Origin: Rosa chinensis
Taxonomy: Eukaryota; Streptophyta; Magnoliopsida; Rosales; Rosaceae
Assembly: GCF_002994745.2 (NCBI RefSeq)
Contig: NC_037091.1
Location: forward strand, 1,798,001 to 1,862,000
Reading direction: 5' to 3'
Length of the DNA stretch: 64,000 nt
Shown here: one piece after another, positions 21,148-32,716 of the stretch
How the letters are laid out: every line of letters begins with the position of its first letter
How positions within the stretch are numbered: the stretch's first letter is position 1
The notes under the pieces: generated by a model
The model's input: only the letters and a program-made list of their open reading frames with translations
Told to the model about the DNA's origin: nothing
Databases searched by the model: none
Made by a program: the position numbers and the translations under genes

Positions 21148-24100
21148 CTATTTGTAATAATACCGAAGGTGTTCGGTATTTCAAGGGTGGGTCGTTGTGA
21201 CGCCATCCTTGTCCATTAAGTAGAAGGTGCCTAGGCTAACTACTTCCACAATTTTGTATGGACCTTCCCAAGTTGGGCGAAGCCTTGTTGGCGGTGGAAT
21301 GACTTCCTTCATTACCCAGTCCCCCAGTTGGAGGTTCCGGGCCTTGACTCTGGCGTTGTAGAAACGCGATACCCGCTGCTTGTTTTGCAGGTTGCATAAG
21401 TGGGCCTTGTGTCGCTTTTCCTCTAGGAGGTCCTTGTCCAGGTTGATGCCGTCAGTGTTGGTCTCCGGGCGGTAGCCCTCGACTCTGGCGGTAGGTTGAG
21501 AGACCTCAATAGGCAGGACAGCCTCCGTTCCGAACATCATGCAAAAAGGAGTTTCACCAGTTGCGGAAGTTGGGGTTGTTCTGATGGCCCATAGAACTTC
21601 CGGGAGTTTCTCCGCCCATAGACCCTTTGCTTTGTCGAGTTTTTTCTTCAGCAGCTTTTTGATTATCTTGTTTGCTGCTTCGACCTGACCGTTGGTCTGG
21701 GGGTGGGCGACAGATGCAAAACTCATCTTAGTACCCAAGTTGGCGGTGAAAGAGATGAGCTCCTTGTTGTTGAACTGTGTGCCATTGTCGGTGATTATCG
21801 TGTGTGGGACACCGTAACGGCAGTAGATGTTCTTCCAGAGGAAGTGAATTACCTTGGCGGTAGTTATTGCTGTTAGTGGTTCCGCCTCTATCCACTTGCT
21901 GTCGTAGTCGATAGCCACTATGATGTACTTGAACTGGCCCTTGGCGGTTTGAAATTTTCCCATCAGATCCAGGCCCCAAGTTGAGTGGATCCATGGAGCG
22001 ATGATGACCGATAGTGGTTCCGCCGGTGCATGCGGGATGTCAGCAAATTGTTGGCATTTGTGGCATGATCTTGATACCCGGCGGGCATCGTCGCCGAGAG
22101 TAGGCCAAAAATAGCCTTGTCGCATTGTGCGGTTGGCTAAGGATCTGGCGCCTGAGTGGTTTCCGCATTCTCCGCTATGAATTGCCGCCAGAACGACCTT
22201 TCCCTCCTCTGGGGTTAGGCAGCGGAGGTTGGGATGGGTGAATCCCTGGCGGTACAGCTTGCCGTTCTGGATGTTGTAGCGGGTTGCCCTCTGCTGGAGT
22301 TGTCGCGCCTTAACTTTGTCTTCCGGCAATGTGCCGTTGCGCTTGTACTCAATGACTTCGTCCATCCAGCTGGTATTGACCTCAATGTTGAAGATCTCCG
22401 CCAGGGTTTTGTGATACTTGGCTTGTCAAGACACTCCACTCTTGTGTCCGCTGGACTCTGATGTGGCTGGGTGGTTGCCAGTCTTGCCAGTGAATCAGCC
22501 TTGGCGTTCTTTTCCCTGGGGATTTGTGTGATGTTATGAAATTTGAATTTCTTGAGGAGTGTCTTAACGTACCCCAAGTATGCCGCTAACTGTTGGTCCT
22601 TGGCCTGGAAGCTGTCATTGACCTGGTTAACGACCAACTGGGAATCACTGAAGATGTTGACACTGTCAGCCCCTGAATCGATGGCGAGGAGTAAGCCGGC
22701 AATGAGTGCTTCGTACTCCGCCATATTGTTGGAGGCTTTGAAGTTGAATTTTAGTGCGTATTCCACATTCAGCCCCCCAGGTCCTGTGAGGATGACTCCG
22801 GCGCCGCTGGCCTTGGCGCTGGCGGAGCCGTCCACATGCAGGTTCCAATCTGATTGTAGGGGAGCTGGCTCCTTAGCGGTGACCATCTCCGTCCCGGGCT
22901 CATCCTCTATGCTGGGATTGGGCTGACGCTCAGTGAGCTCAGCGATGAAGTCCGCTACCGCCTGGCCCTTCATGGCGGTTCTTGGCTTGTAATCTATGTC
23001 AAATTCACTGAGCTCGATGGCCCACTTGCTGAGGCGCCCTGAATGTTCAGGGTTCTGCATCACCTGTCTCAGTGGTTGATTGGTCAGCACATGGATTGTG
23101 TGCGCTTGAAAATACTAGCGGAGGCGCCTGGCGGCAACGATGAGTGCAAGAGCTAGCTGTTCTAAGGGTGGATACCTTGTTTCTGCCCCGTTCATGCCTC
23201 TGCCGGCGTAGAAAACTGGGAGCTCGTCCTGTCCCTCCCGCCGGACAATGGCGCAACTCACCGCTGATACCGATACCGCTAGGTATATGAACAGTGTCTC
23301 TCCTTGCACAGGGATAGAGAGTAGTGGGACTGCCGCTAGGTAATCCTTCAAGCCCTGAAACGCCGTCTGACACTCTGGGTTCCAGTTGATGACTTTCTTG
23401 TGAGTCGTTTTGAGGAGTTTGAAAAATGGGGCACACCTGTCAGAGAGCCTGGAGATGAATCGAGAAAGGGCGGTTAACTTGCCCTGGAGGCACTGGACGT
23501 GTATCTTATACTCAGGGTCCGCCAGGTCGAGTATGGCCTGTACCTTGTCCGGGTTAGCCTCGATTCCTCGTTCACTGACAATATAACCCAGAAATTTGCT
23601 GGCGGTGACGCCAAAGAAGCATTTTTCTGGGTTGAGGCGCATGCCATAGGCCAGAAGGATGGTAACTATGATCTTGAGGTTTGCCACATGTCCGCTGGCC
23701 TTTATACTTTTGACTAACATGTCGTCCACGTAGACCTCGATTATCTTGCCCAAATGTTCAGCGAACATAGCGTTCATCAGCCGCTGATAAGTTGCACCGG
23801 CGTTCTTCAGACCGAAAGGCATAACATTGTAGCAGTACAGGCCTTTGTCGGTGGTGATGGTGGTACACTCCTGATCGCTGGGATGCATCTTGATCTGATT
23901 GTAGCCGGAGAAGGCGTCCATCATGCTGAGGAGTTCATGCCCGGCGGTTGCGTCGACCAGCTGGTCAATGCGTGGCAGAGGGAAACTGTCCTTTGGGCAT
24001 GCCTTGTTGAGATTTTTGAAGTCGACACACATCCGCCACTTGCCGCTAGGCTTCTTGACCATGACCAGGTTGGAGATCCATTGGGGATAGACTACCTGGC

Positions 24101-25703
24101 GGATAAATCCAATGCCCTGGAGCTTGGCGACCTCTTCTCTTATGGCGCGGTATTTCTCCTCGTCAAAGGCCCTTCGCCTCTGCTTGATAGGATGGAAGGA
24201 TGGCTTGATGGTTAGTTTGTGTGTGATAATTTCGGGAGAGATACCTGGCATGTCCGCGTATGACCATGCGAAAACGGCGGCGTTGTCCCGCAGGAATTGA
24301 GTGAGTTCTGCGGCCACCTCTGGGTCTAGCTGAGCTCCTATGCGGACTGTCCACTCTGGGTGCTCGTCAGAGATGCTGATGACCTTCAACGATGTTTCCG
24401 GATTGACCGGTTCCTTCCTTACATATTTCTCCTCCTCATCCCTAGGATCCTCGAAGATATCTGGTGGCGGTGCCTGATTTCCTACCGTTAGGATTTCGTG
24501 GCGGCGGGTTGACCGCGCAATGGTGGTTGAGTAGCACTCTCGCGCTAATTGCTGACTTCCCTTGACACAGCCCGTGCCGTTGGGTGTGGGGAACTTCATG
24601 AGAAGCATGTATCCGGCGATGATGCATTTGAGCTTGTTGAGTGCCGGCCGTCCTATGATGGCATTATACGAACTGAAACAATCCACAATTATAAATTCAG
24701 TATGTACCTGTGCCATACATGGACTGGAACCGATGGTTAACCGCATGTAGTCAGAACCTAGCGGTTGAGTGATATCGCCGGAGAAGCTAAGCAATGGCTC
24801 ATGGTCTTGTAGTAGTTTCTTGTTCCGCTTAAGGTTGTTGTAACAATCGCTGAATATGACATTGACAGCAGATCCGCTGTCCACCAGGATTCTTCCTACT
24901 GACCATCTGTCGAGAATGGCATCGATCAGAAATGGGTCGTCATGGGGTAGATGTACTCCGCGCTCCTCCTCCTCTGAGAAGGTGATGGGCTCCCAACCAG
25001 ACTTTGGGAGTTTGGCAGATCTCTCGTAGTGGATGTTGCAGACTTCCTTTGGGTGATTGGCGCGTGCATACCGCTTTCTTGCCCTGTGAGACATGTTGGT
25101 GATTGGAGCCCCTCCATCGATGGTGTTGATGCGGCCCAGCGGCTCAATGTTGGCAATCACAGGTGGCGGTTGGCGCACCTTAAACTGATCCATCTTGCCG
25201 TCACGGTACATGGTCTCAATGGCCGTTTTGAGAGCGTTGCAACTGTTGGTATTGTGACCGCTGTCCTCGTGGTATTTGCACCACATGCCGGTGTTTTTTG
25301 GCTTACCCTTTTTGGGGAATTTTGGTGAGGGTGGCGGTGGTATCTGATCCTTACACTGATTGTAAATTTCCTCGTACGAGGCTGTGAGGACGGTGAATAC
25401 CGCATACCGCTGAGAGGATTCCGTCTGCTTGTTGCGATTGTCCCCATGGGATGGGCGGTTGCCCTTGTAGTGATTGTCTTTCTGCCTCTTGCTTTGATAA
25501 CTGCCCTGTTGCCACTCCCTCTTCTTGTCAGCTGGCGGTGCAGTGGGGGCTTTGCTGGCGGTCTCCTGATGGCTGGAGGAGGGTTGAGATGACTTTGTTG
25601 GTGTTGCTGGTGGCGGTGGGGTTTCTCCATATGTGATAAATTCTGCCTGGGCATGAATGACCGCCTGGGCGGTCTTCAACTCTCCGATGCCTAAGTTAGT
25701 CAA
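21148..25703 (-). pseudogene. gag-pol remnant of the first Tat element (protease, RT, two RNase H, integrase)
   Basis: From 25703 the frame carries the end of gag with a CxxH...H...C motif (CKYHEDSGHNTNSC), a protease with DSGS in place of DTGA, and reverse transcriptase with YVDD. The first RNase H is interrupted by a TAG at 23114-23112. The same frame continues with a second RNase H (DGSASAKASGAG, NMAEYEALIAGL, FSDSQLVV). A one-base loss near 22395 shifts the frame. Integrase follows from 22365 with an HHCC finger (HSGECGNH ... CHKC) and the DDE residues in GLDLMG, ITDNGTQF and QVEAANK. A TGA at 21183-21181 replaces a Trp just before the normal end, which would lie at 21148. The N-terminal part of gag and the primer site are missing. 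It cannot make a full polyprotein. Confidence 0.92.
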
Positions 25704-26045
25704 TGTATTTATGTTGACAGAGTCACCGCAAGTAAATATTGAATGCGTAATAAATGAGGAGAGAGGAGAGAACCTTTTATAGGTGAGTAAGAGGATGATC
25801 TTCTCCTTGTTTTCGATGTGGGACTGATGTGCTTCAGTTCCCAGTTTCAGTAGCTTCTGATGCTATCTTGACACGGCGCGTGGCGGTGCGTCGGCGGTGC
25901 TTTGGGGTTGATCCGGGGCTCAGGCGGTAACCTGGCTAGCTGTCTTTACGCCAGTCACTCATATGGCGGGCGTTGGTACCCCTGGTGGTACCATGAGCGT
26001 GGCTCATTATAGCTAATTATGCTTGCAAATGCACATGTATGTACA
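25665..26045 (-). repeat. 5' LTR of the first Tat element, truncated to 381 bp
   Basis: Matches 15430-15810 of the 3' LTR without a difference I can see. It then breaks directly into gag coding sequence at the shared motif CTGGGCGGTCT. The inner 141 bp of the LTR, the primer-binding site and the start of gag are gone. The outer end and the target duplication are intact. Confidence 0.9.
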
Positions 26046-26593
26046 CTCTTGAAGCTGATAAAATTCAAACAGCTAGTGCCATGGTTGCAGGAGTTGCTGC
26101 CAGGTTAGATGCTACCGATTTGCCTGACGATGTGAAAGAAGCCAAGCTTCAAGAAATGATGAAAGCAATTGAGCAGGCAGTCGAAGAAGATAATAAATCC
26201 AAAGCTGTAGCTCTCATTAACGCAATTGGAGCGGAGTTCGAACACCAACACGGAAATGCGCGAGGAAGAGGAACTCTGCAGAGGCAGTTACACCAAATTG
26301 AATATTTGCACAGTGTACAGCCGGTGCTAGCAGGCCGTTTGAAAGATGCCTTCACAGCTATTGAAAGACAGGAAATAGCCAAAGCTCAACGGATTCTCCA
26401 CGGTTTTTACCATCTTCTTAAGGATAATAAGGAATTATGTAAGGATAAAAAAACACTAATATTTCTTCATGCCATCCACCAAACTGAGCAGTATATTAAA
26501 CAAGATACGAGATCAAAAGCTGAACAGACTCTCCAAGGAGCTGCCTTCGCTCTTGGAGTTGGAGTTCAAAATCAGCTACAAGAAGGTCATTAA

Positions 26594-27359
26594 TTTGTCG
26601 AGGGGAATAATTAAGCAAGTTAAGGACAGGAGAAATTTATAATTTAATTGAGGTCATTAATTTATCAAACATTTGTTTATCAAAGTTTTACTGTAAGGTT
26701 AATCAGAAAAATAAGTTATATGAAATTGATCAGACTTTTTTTTTTTTACCCCAATATTTTGTTGCTACTTATAGTACATACTAAACCTGAGCTCCCGGTA
26801 ACTGCTCACAGCAATAGTGCAGGGATGCTTTTGTCCCTGCTTCCTTGGGCTATGGCTATGGAGGTTCAGATCGGATCGAGGAAGGGGAGATCCTGAAAGG
26901 GATTTCTCTCTGCTTCGATTTGGGACCGTTCTATGGTCATCAGCTTGGTGTAGGGGATGGATGTGGCGTGTCAAGGTGATGCAGCGGCGGAAGTCTTCAG
27001 CACGGAGGCTTTTTGATGAGCGGTGGAGGCATGATGGCGGAGGGGCTCGTCGGCTGCGGCCTGCGGGAGTGGGGGTTGGACCGGGCCTTTGCTTTAAGGC
27101 TTTGTTGGTGGTCTTTATTGTATAATTATTTAGCTTTTCGTTGTTGTCTTTCCGTTGCTCTTGTGGTGTTGTGCTTTGTGTTAGGTGTTTGGCTTAGTCA
27201 AATAAGTCCCTACTCTCACGAGCTAGGGTTCTGGTGTCTTTGTTTGGTTGGTGTGTGGTGTTATTCTCAGGATCTCAATTTACATCTTGGTGGTCAAAGT
27301 AATGGGGAGAAGCTCCCGCACATGGTCTGGCGGTTTTGGGTCATGGTGCTTGAGGGAGT
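26594..27359. other. Host DNA left of the second Tat element
   Basis: The first part is the 3' UTR of the interrupted secreted-protein gene. A perfect hairpin (GCAGGGA ... TCCCTGC) lies at about 26819-26840. From about 26860 the DNA is GC-richer and T-rich toward the end, and was continuous with 44261 onward before the Tat insertion. Its style (short unrelated frames) suggests a non-LTR retroposon 3' region, but no domain proves it. Confidence 0.35.
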
Positions 27360-28450
27360 TGTTTGAGCCCAAAAGAACATTTTGGGCTGGGTCCATAAAG
27401 GACAAGCACCAGGGGCCTAATTAAGCGACCCAAACTGAAGGCTTGGCCTTCAGTCCCGTGGGAAGTCTGCTGGAAACCCTCGCGAGGCCTTACAGAGGCC
27501 CAGCGGAGCCTGCTTTTTGGGAATTTGCGTGGAGTAATCATCATATTCTTCGCCCACATGGGGGTCAGAGAGTGCAGTACAGCTGTGCTCGCGGTAAAAT
27601 AAAGAAAGCAAGCGTGCGATGGGGTCTGTACACAGTTGCAGAAGAACAGGAATATAGCATCATGACTATATTAGTGCGCTATTAATGTGATGTGCTCGCG
27701 GGGATAGCACCAAAATATATTATCCCAGCCGCCCGCGTCCAATGGGCATTCAGCTTTGCCTATATTTTAGTTATATCCAAGCCAATTGATAATTATTAAT
27801 TATCGCCCACTACAGCTATCAAAACCATTAAGGGTTTTTGATTTGTTTCAAGGCCAACGACTGTGGCTTGATGAATCTGCAGAGTAGCCTATATATAGAG
27901 GCTACAACGAAATTACAAAAGGCAGCTAATTCATCAACTAATCTCTACGATTACCCGAGCCTCTTCGGAGCAAACAACCCTCTTCCTCTTACAGGTGACC
28001 ACACTCCAGTCCCAGTCTCCACGGGAGCCGACTGTTAGTGCCACCGAACCCTCTGTCAATGTACATATGTCCTAGTCTCCTCGGGAGCCGACGGTAGCAC
28101 CGCGACCACAACAGTTACAGAACCAGCCAAGCAAGGGTAACGCCCTAGCAAACCAGCCAAGCTAAAGTCACGCTTTAGCAAGATCTCAATACTTCCCGGT
28201 GATTTCGCTCTGCTCAATCTGCAATATTGAGTATCGACTTGTGAACAAAAAGAAACTTCAGCAAAGTCCTCACCACGAGGCACAAAGAATCCCGCGACGA
28301 GGTTGGTGCTCTCCTCGTCTACAATCGCTCGACAGAAGTCAGGTCAAGGGACACCCCCGACGACCACACCCGAACGGTGCTGGCACGCCCAAGCAAGAAA
28401 AGAGATTGTTGACCAGCCGCAACATACAGGTAAAATTCTGGAGCCGAACA
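27360..28450 (+). repeat. 5' LTR of the second Tat element
   Basis: Starts TGTTTGAGCCC and ends GAGCCGAACA. It contains a TATA-like CTATATATAG at 27889-27898. The sequence that follows (TTTTGGCACGCCCAGTGGG, from 28451) is at the primer-binding position; the priming tRNA was not assigned. Confidence 0.92.
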
Positions 28451-28647
28451 TTTTGGCACGCCCAGTGGGACCCCAATAGAAGTTTTTCACCATTGGGAAG
28501 TCAGACGATAACCCTTACCAGAGGGGGTACGTCAACTGCCCAAAACATAGGACCTCCGGGTACAAACTGCATTCACGTATAGACTGTCGGGGTCTTTCAG
28601 AGGAATTAATAAATCTGTGATTTGCTCTCTACACGCCATCAACAGAG

Positions 28648-31364
28648 ATGACGACTGAGCAAGGAGAAAGTAGACGGCCCGATACAGAAGGCGAGGTAAC
28701 TCTCACATTCCAGCCTAACGAGGCTGGAGGTGCGTCTGAAACCATCAGGATGTTTGAAAGCGAGGTGAGAACGGAGGACTTCACACCCATCCCTATCCCG
28801 GAAAACGCAAGCCTGGAAGCGCAACTTAACATCATGCGCAAAAACAATAGTACATTTTGGGCGAAGATGACTAAAAGGATCGAGGAGCAGCGACGGTTGT
28901 CCAACAATCTGATAATAAAAGTCCGAATGGAGATGGAGCGCAACACAAAACTGTTGCGAGGGCGTATGGACCAGACGACACGACAAGCGCAGGATCAACA
29001 CGAACAGATCGTGACCCTGATGAATTCCCAAGCTGCGCAGACTAAGGTCGTTCTAACAGAAGTCGCGGCTATCCGCGGTGAGGGATCCAATACCGCGATC
29101 CAAGTCGCCATGCAGAAAGCGGAACTAGACCAGACCAGAGAAGTCATGAACAAAGCACTAGGAGATCCTAATGCTATTCTCGGCTCTTTAAGTCGACTTC
29201 CCACGCCAAGCAAATACATACCGCCGAATGTGAGAGAAAAAGCTAGCGGTAGCGGCGCGGCGACTTTCGTTCCAGCTACAGTCACCGCCGCGTCAACAAA
29301 AAATAAGTCAAGCATCCCGACGACTGGCGGAAAAGACAAAAATGCTTCGTTGGTCAGTCAGAGGAGCGGGGATTTGAAGATCTCTGAGGGGATTATCCTA
29401 GAGCCCACCATAACTGTCCAATACGACATCGATGGTTATGAGTGCATATTTGACGAGTCTGCGGAGGCTCAAGAAGGGAATGATGTGGCAGGGAGTCTAC
29501 CGCAAGTCAAAATGGCCATGGGAAGTCACACAAAAGAGGGTTCCACTTCCCAGACGCTATCCCAACCTAAGACAACCCACATAGGTGGTGTTTCATTGGT
29601 TGGCCGAACTCCACAGCCGACACCTTTCTTTTCGGCGCCACCTTTGATCCAGCCAGTTGTTGAAACAACAGTTTACACTCATCCTCCTCCGGACCTAGGG
29701 TATATAAGGAGAGAAGAGGTAGAAGCTATGATTAGGGCTGCAAATCAGAGGCCTAACTTAGAAGAGGCCTATCAGGGGCCTTTTCCACCACACATCCTAC
29801 AAGCTCCTTACCCAAGAGGATATAAGAGTATCACGTTCTCTACCTTCTCAGGAGAAGATCTCGAAAGCTCCACGGAGCATCTGATAAGGTTTCGGGTCCA
29901 GTGCGGCCAATACCAGAATGATGACAGCTTGAAGTGCAAGATATTTGCGACTTCTTTGTCAGGATCCGCTTTTACATGGTATAGCAGGTTATTACCAGGA
30001 TCTATCGCAAACTAGCCTGCAATGGAGAAGTTGTTCAGAGAAACCTTCGGAACCATTGAGCCTGAGGTAGATTTGGCTTCACTCAATCAAATGGCTCAAC
30101 AGCCAACTGAGTCCGCTATCGCGTACCTGCAGCGTTTCCAGATCTAGAAAGGAAACTTGAATGTGGTCTTACCAGAGAAGGAGTTGGTGAAGTTGGTAAT
30201 CAAGGGTTTGGGTCCCCGCCAGCGCAAAAAGCAGCATGGTTGTATGTTCAATTCCATGGGAGACCTAATCACAGAGGTGGGAAGCTACGAGCATCTGCTC
30301 AGAGAGATGGACGACATGAAGAATGCCTCCAAGGGAACATATATTCCAGGGAAGCATACGACAATAGCTGCTCTGAAACACTACCCGGGTGCCCATGATC
30401 CTTATTACAGGGGTGAGGAACCAATCATAGCAGACGCTGAGGATTCCGAAGATGATGAAGTAGCGGCGCTGGAGCTCACTGGGAAGAAGGCAACCGCAAT
30501 AAAGCACCTGAAGTTGTGCAAGGAGCCAGTAAAACTTAATTCAGTAGTTTTCACCAAACCAGAGTTTGCAAGCTATACCTATGACGCAAACAAAGCTCAT
30601 GAAATCCTAGACGAGATGATTACTGCAAAAATGGTGAAAACAGACTTCGGGCCTTTCCCCAAACCAGATCAAATGTGGGGAAAGAAATACTGCAAATTCC
30701 ACAATATGTGGAACCATAACTCAGCTGACTGCATTAAGCTGAAGGATCAGATTCAGATCTGGTTGAATAATGGCAGCTTGCAAGTAGAAGTGCCGGCAAC
30801 AGCAGCGGCATTGGTGGATCTGGATCCCTTCCCAGACACGGGAGTCAACATGCTCGAAGTGGATTGGAATACGAAGAAACACCAGGAGCAGAGCACAAAT
30901 AGCAGGATCAGGGGCACAGAAAAGTTGGTCGGACGATTGGTAAAACGGAGGTCAGAAACGACTTCGCCCTTTGTTCTATGCTCAAGATGCAAGGAGGAAT
31001 GCGACGTCAAGCGTTGCAGGAGGAGACCGAACAGACTGTTCGCTTCGGCTCTTTTCCACCAATAAAGATAACAGCGCCTTTTGGAGTCTTCCAGCCAAGT
31101 AGCCCAAGGCTACGTGGTGAATCGCAGTCTTCCTCGCCGAAGGACTCTAACCTGTTCAAAAGGATGAAGGCCGCACGGAAGGAAGAAAAGCTGAAGGAAC
31201 TCACGGTCAACCCTTATATTCCCCCGGCGCCGACATCCACCATCAAGGAAGGGAAATGGTATACGCGGAAGAAAGGCAAAATGGTAGAGATGAGCTCTTC
31301 AAAGAAAAGGAAGCTCTTGCGAAGGTTTGGAGAGGCCAAACGGACCTTAGACGCACTAGACTAG
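28648..31364 (+). pseudogene. gag-like region of the second Tat element
   Basis: The ATG at 28648 opens a structural protein frame with a coiled N-terminal part and a capsid-like stretch near 29800-30000 (TFSGEDLESSTEHLIRF, FATSLSGSAFTWY). TAG stops at 30013-30015 and 30145-30147 interrupt it, but the frame continues with KLVIKGLGPRQR. A zinc-finger-like CKFH...H...C motif lies near 30690-30732. A frameshift near 30960-30980 moves coding into the frame ending at 31364. The element would need outside Gag to move. Confidence 0.8.
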
Positions 31365-32061
31365 GGATTGATCAAACCATCGCAGTTGGTAAGGTCACCT
31401 AGGGAGTATCAAAGACAAGTAGAAGCGTTGACTTCTGATAGGTTGGCTTTCTCGCGAAGTACCCAGCAGAATCTCAAGTTGCCGCGGCAAGTACTAAAGC
31501 CCAGCATAAGAGAGAGGGATAGTGGAAAAAAGCAGCTAGTTCCAGCGAGCTGCAAATCGCCGCCCATTCAAAAAGCGAGTGTTTGGCGAAGAATATCGCG
31601 CCAAGAAGGAGTCAGCAAACCCTCGATCTTCGAAAGACTGGGGGGGCAACATAAACGAAAAAGGGTCCCTATATTGGAAACCTAAGGAAGTTCTTGGCAT
31701 GGAGGTGACGAACCTGACAGAGGCTTCGAAGCACCCACGAAGGAGCGAATCTTCGGGCATAACAGATTGGCAAAAGGAATCCATGGTCCAAGAGAACGGA
31801 TCATTAATCGAATACAGCGCGGGGAAGTCCGTTGAGGAGATGGATCCAAATCTCCCAGCGAAAGAGGCAGGGAAAGATGAGCTCGCGGATGTTGCATGCA
31901 ATATGGTGTACGTACTATTAACAAAATACGCACTACCAGTAGCATCCCAAGAGTGCCAGACCATAGAGGGAGAAGCACTGGAAAAGTAATCCCATGAAAT
32001 AACCTCTGCAGCGACAGCATTCCCGAAGGTAGCTTCGTCAAGAAAACTCGAGGGAACAAAC
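31365..32061 (+). other. Decayed gag-protease linker
   Basis: Lysine- and serine-rich frames continue in two phases (31368-31685 and 31579-31989) with stops between them. They are probably the linker of the original gag-protease polyprotein. No named domain is seen. Confidence 0.45.
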
Positions 32062-32460
32062 ATGGAGGATGCCGCAAATAGAAACCAGGATATGGGTTTC
32101 AGTAAACCAACGCCAGCCATGGTACAGCATATGAGCCCATTGTACATCACTGCAGAGATAAACAGCACTAAGGTAAGCAAGATCATGGTAGATACTGGCG
32201 CCGCAGTCAACGTTTTGACCACCAGAACCATGCAGCTGCTGGGAATCAAGAAGGAAAAGATCCAATCTACATCCTTGACACTGAAGAACTTCGCTGGGAC
32301 TGTAACCAAAACATTGGGTTTGATCTTCCTACAGGTCAAGGTGGGTCCGGTAGAAGGAGTTTACGCTTTCTTCGTCACAGAATGTGACGCAGCATATAGT
32401 GCAATTCTGGGCCGCGATTGGATCCATCGGAGCTATTGTGTCCCATCCAGCCTTCATTAG
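32062..32460 (+). pseudogene. Aspartic protease domain of the second Tat element
   Basis: A retropepsin that would cut the polyprotein in the virus-like particle. The active-site motif VDTGAAVNVL is intact, and the later ILGRDWIH motif is typical of Ty3/gypsy proteases. The frame ends at TAG 32458-32460, and the link to RT (32461-32716) is non-coding. Confidence 0.8.
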
Positions 32461-32716
32461 GAGCTGATCATGTGGGACAGGGTCGCGGATAAGGCAGCAA
32501 TAATCAAAGCAGATCTCCGGCCTTTCTCAGTCTCCGCAGCGTTTATGGACGCAAGGTACTATCTAGAACCTATCACTCCGCTACAAGTACGCGGAATTGA
32601 CAACAATGGCCGCCCAGAATTGTGACGGCCTCAGAACTGGCACAATGGGGGCTCGCGGTCGCAAAGGGCGACCTCGTTAGGCCCGGACATGCGATGCCAA
32701 CTCCAGGTCCTAATTA

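Larger units (their letters stand above)
15289..26045 (-). mobile_element. Tat-lineage Ty3/gypsy LTR retrotransposon with antisense gene and minisatellite
   Basis: The element is bounded by the 5-bp duplication CTCTT (15284-15288 and 26046-26050) and TG...CA ends. It is oriented on the minus strand: truncated 5' LTR at 25665-26045, gag-pol remnant 25703-21148, convergent antisense gene 18018-20721, 14-unit minisatellite 16463-17250, polypurine tract 15826-15811 and full 3' LTR 15810-15289. A second RNase H domain after the usual one, the antisense gene and tandem repeats near the 3' LTR are all known features of Tat elements. The 381 bp shared by the two LTRs look identical, so insertion is recent. 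The copy is nevertheless defective. Confidence 0.93.
15000..26593 (+). pseudogene. Gene for a small secreted helical protein, split by a Tat retrotransposon
   Basis: Exon 1 is 15000-15082. It encodes a signal peptide (MANLSTLTGMFLVLELAMSV, cleavage likely after SVSA), with a GTATGC donor. The acceptor TTGATTTAG ends at 15200 and exon 2 begins at 15201. The frame reads to 15288, where the retrotransposon begins, and resumes in the same phase at 26051 after the 5-bp duplication CTCTT, ending at TAA 26591-26593. Without the insertion the gene would code for about 237 residues, mostly charged amphipathic helices with no further membrane segment and few cysteines. I do not recognise the family. 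Right of the insertion the frame has no other lesion, which fits a recent break. As it stands, translation runs a few codons into the LTR and stops at 15292-15294 (TAA), leaving a short peptide of about 59 residues. Confidence 0.8.

Noticed and set aside
26860..27359. A complete host gene left of the second Tat element
   Set aside because: Frames are short and phase-shifting even when the retrotransposon is removed in thought. No splice pattern emerges.
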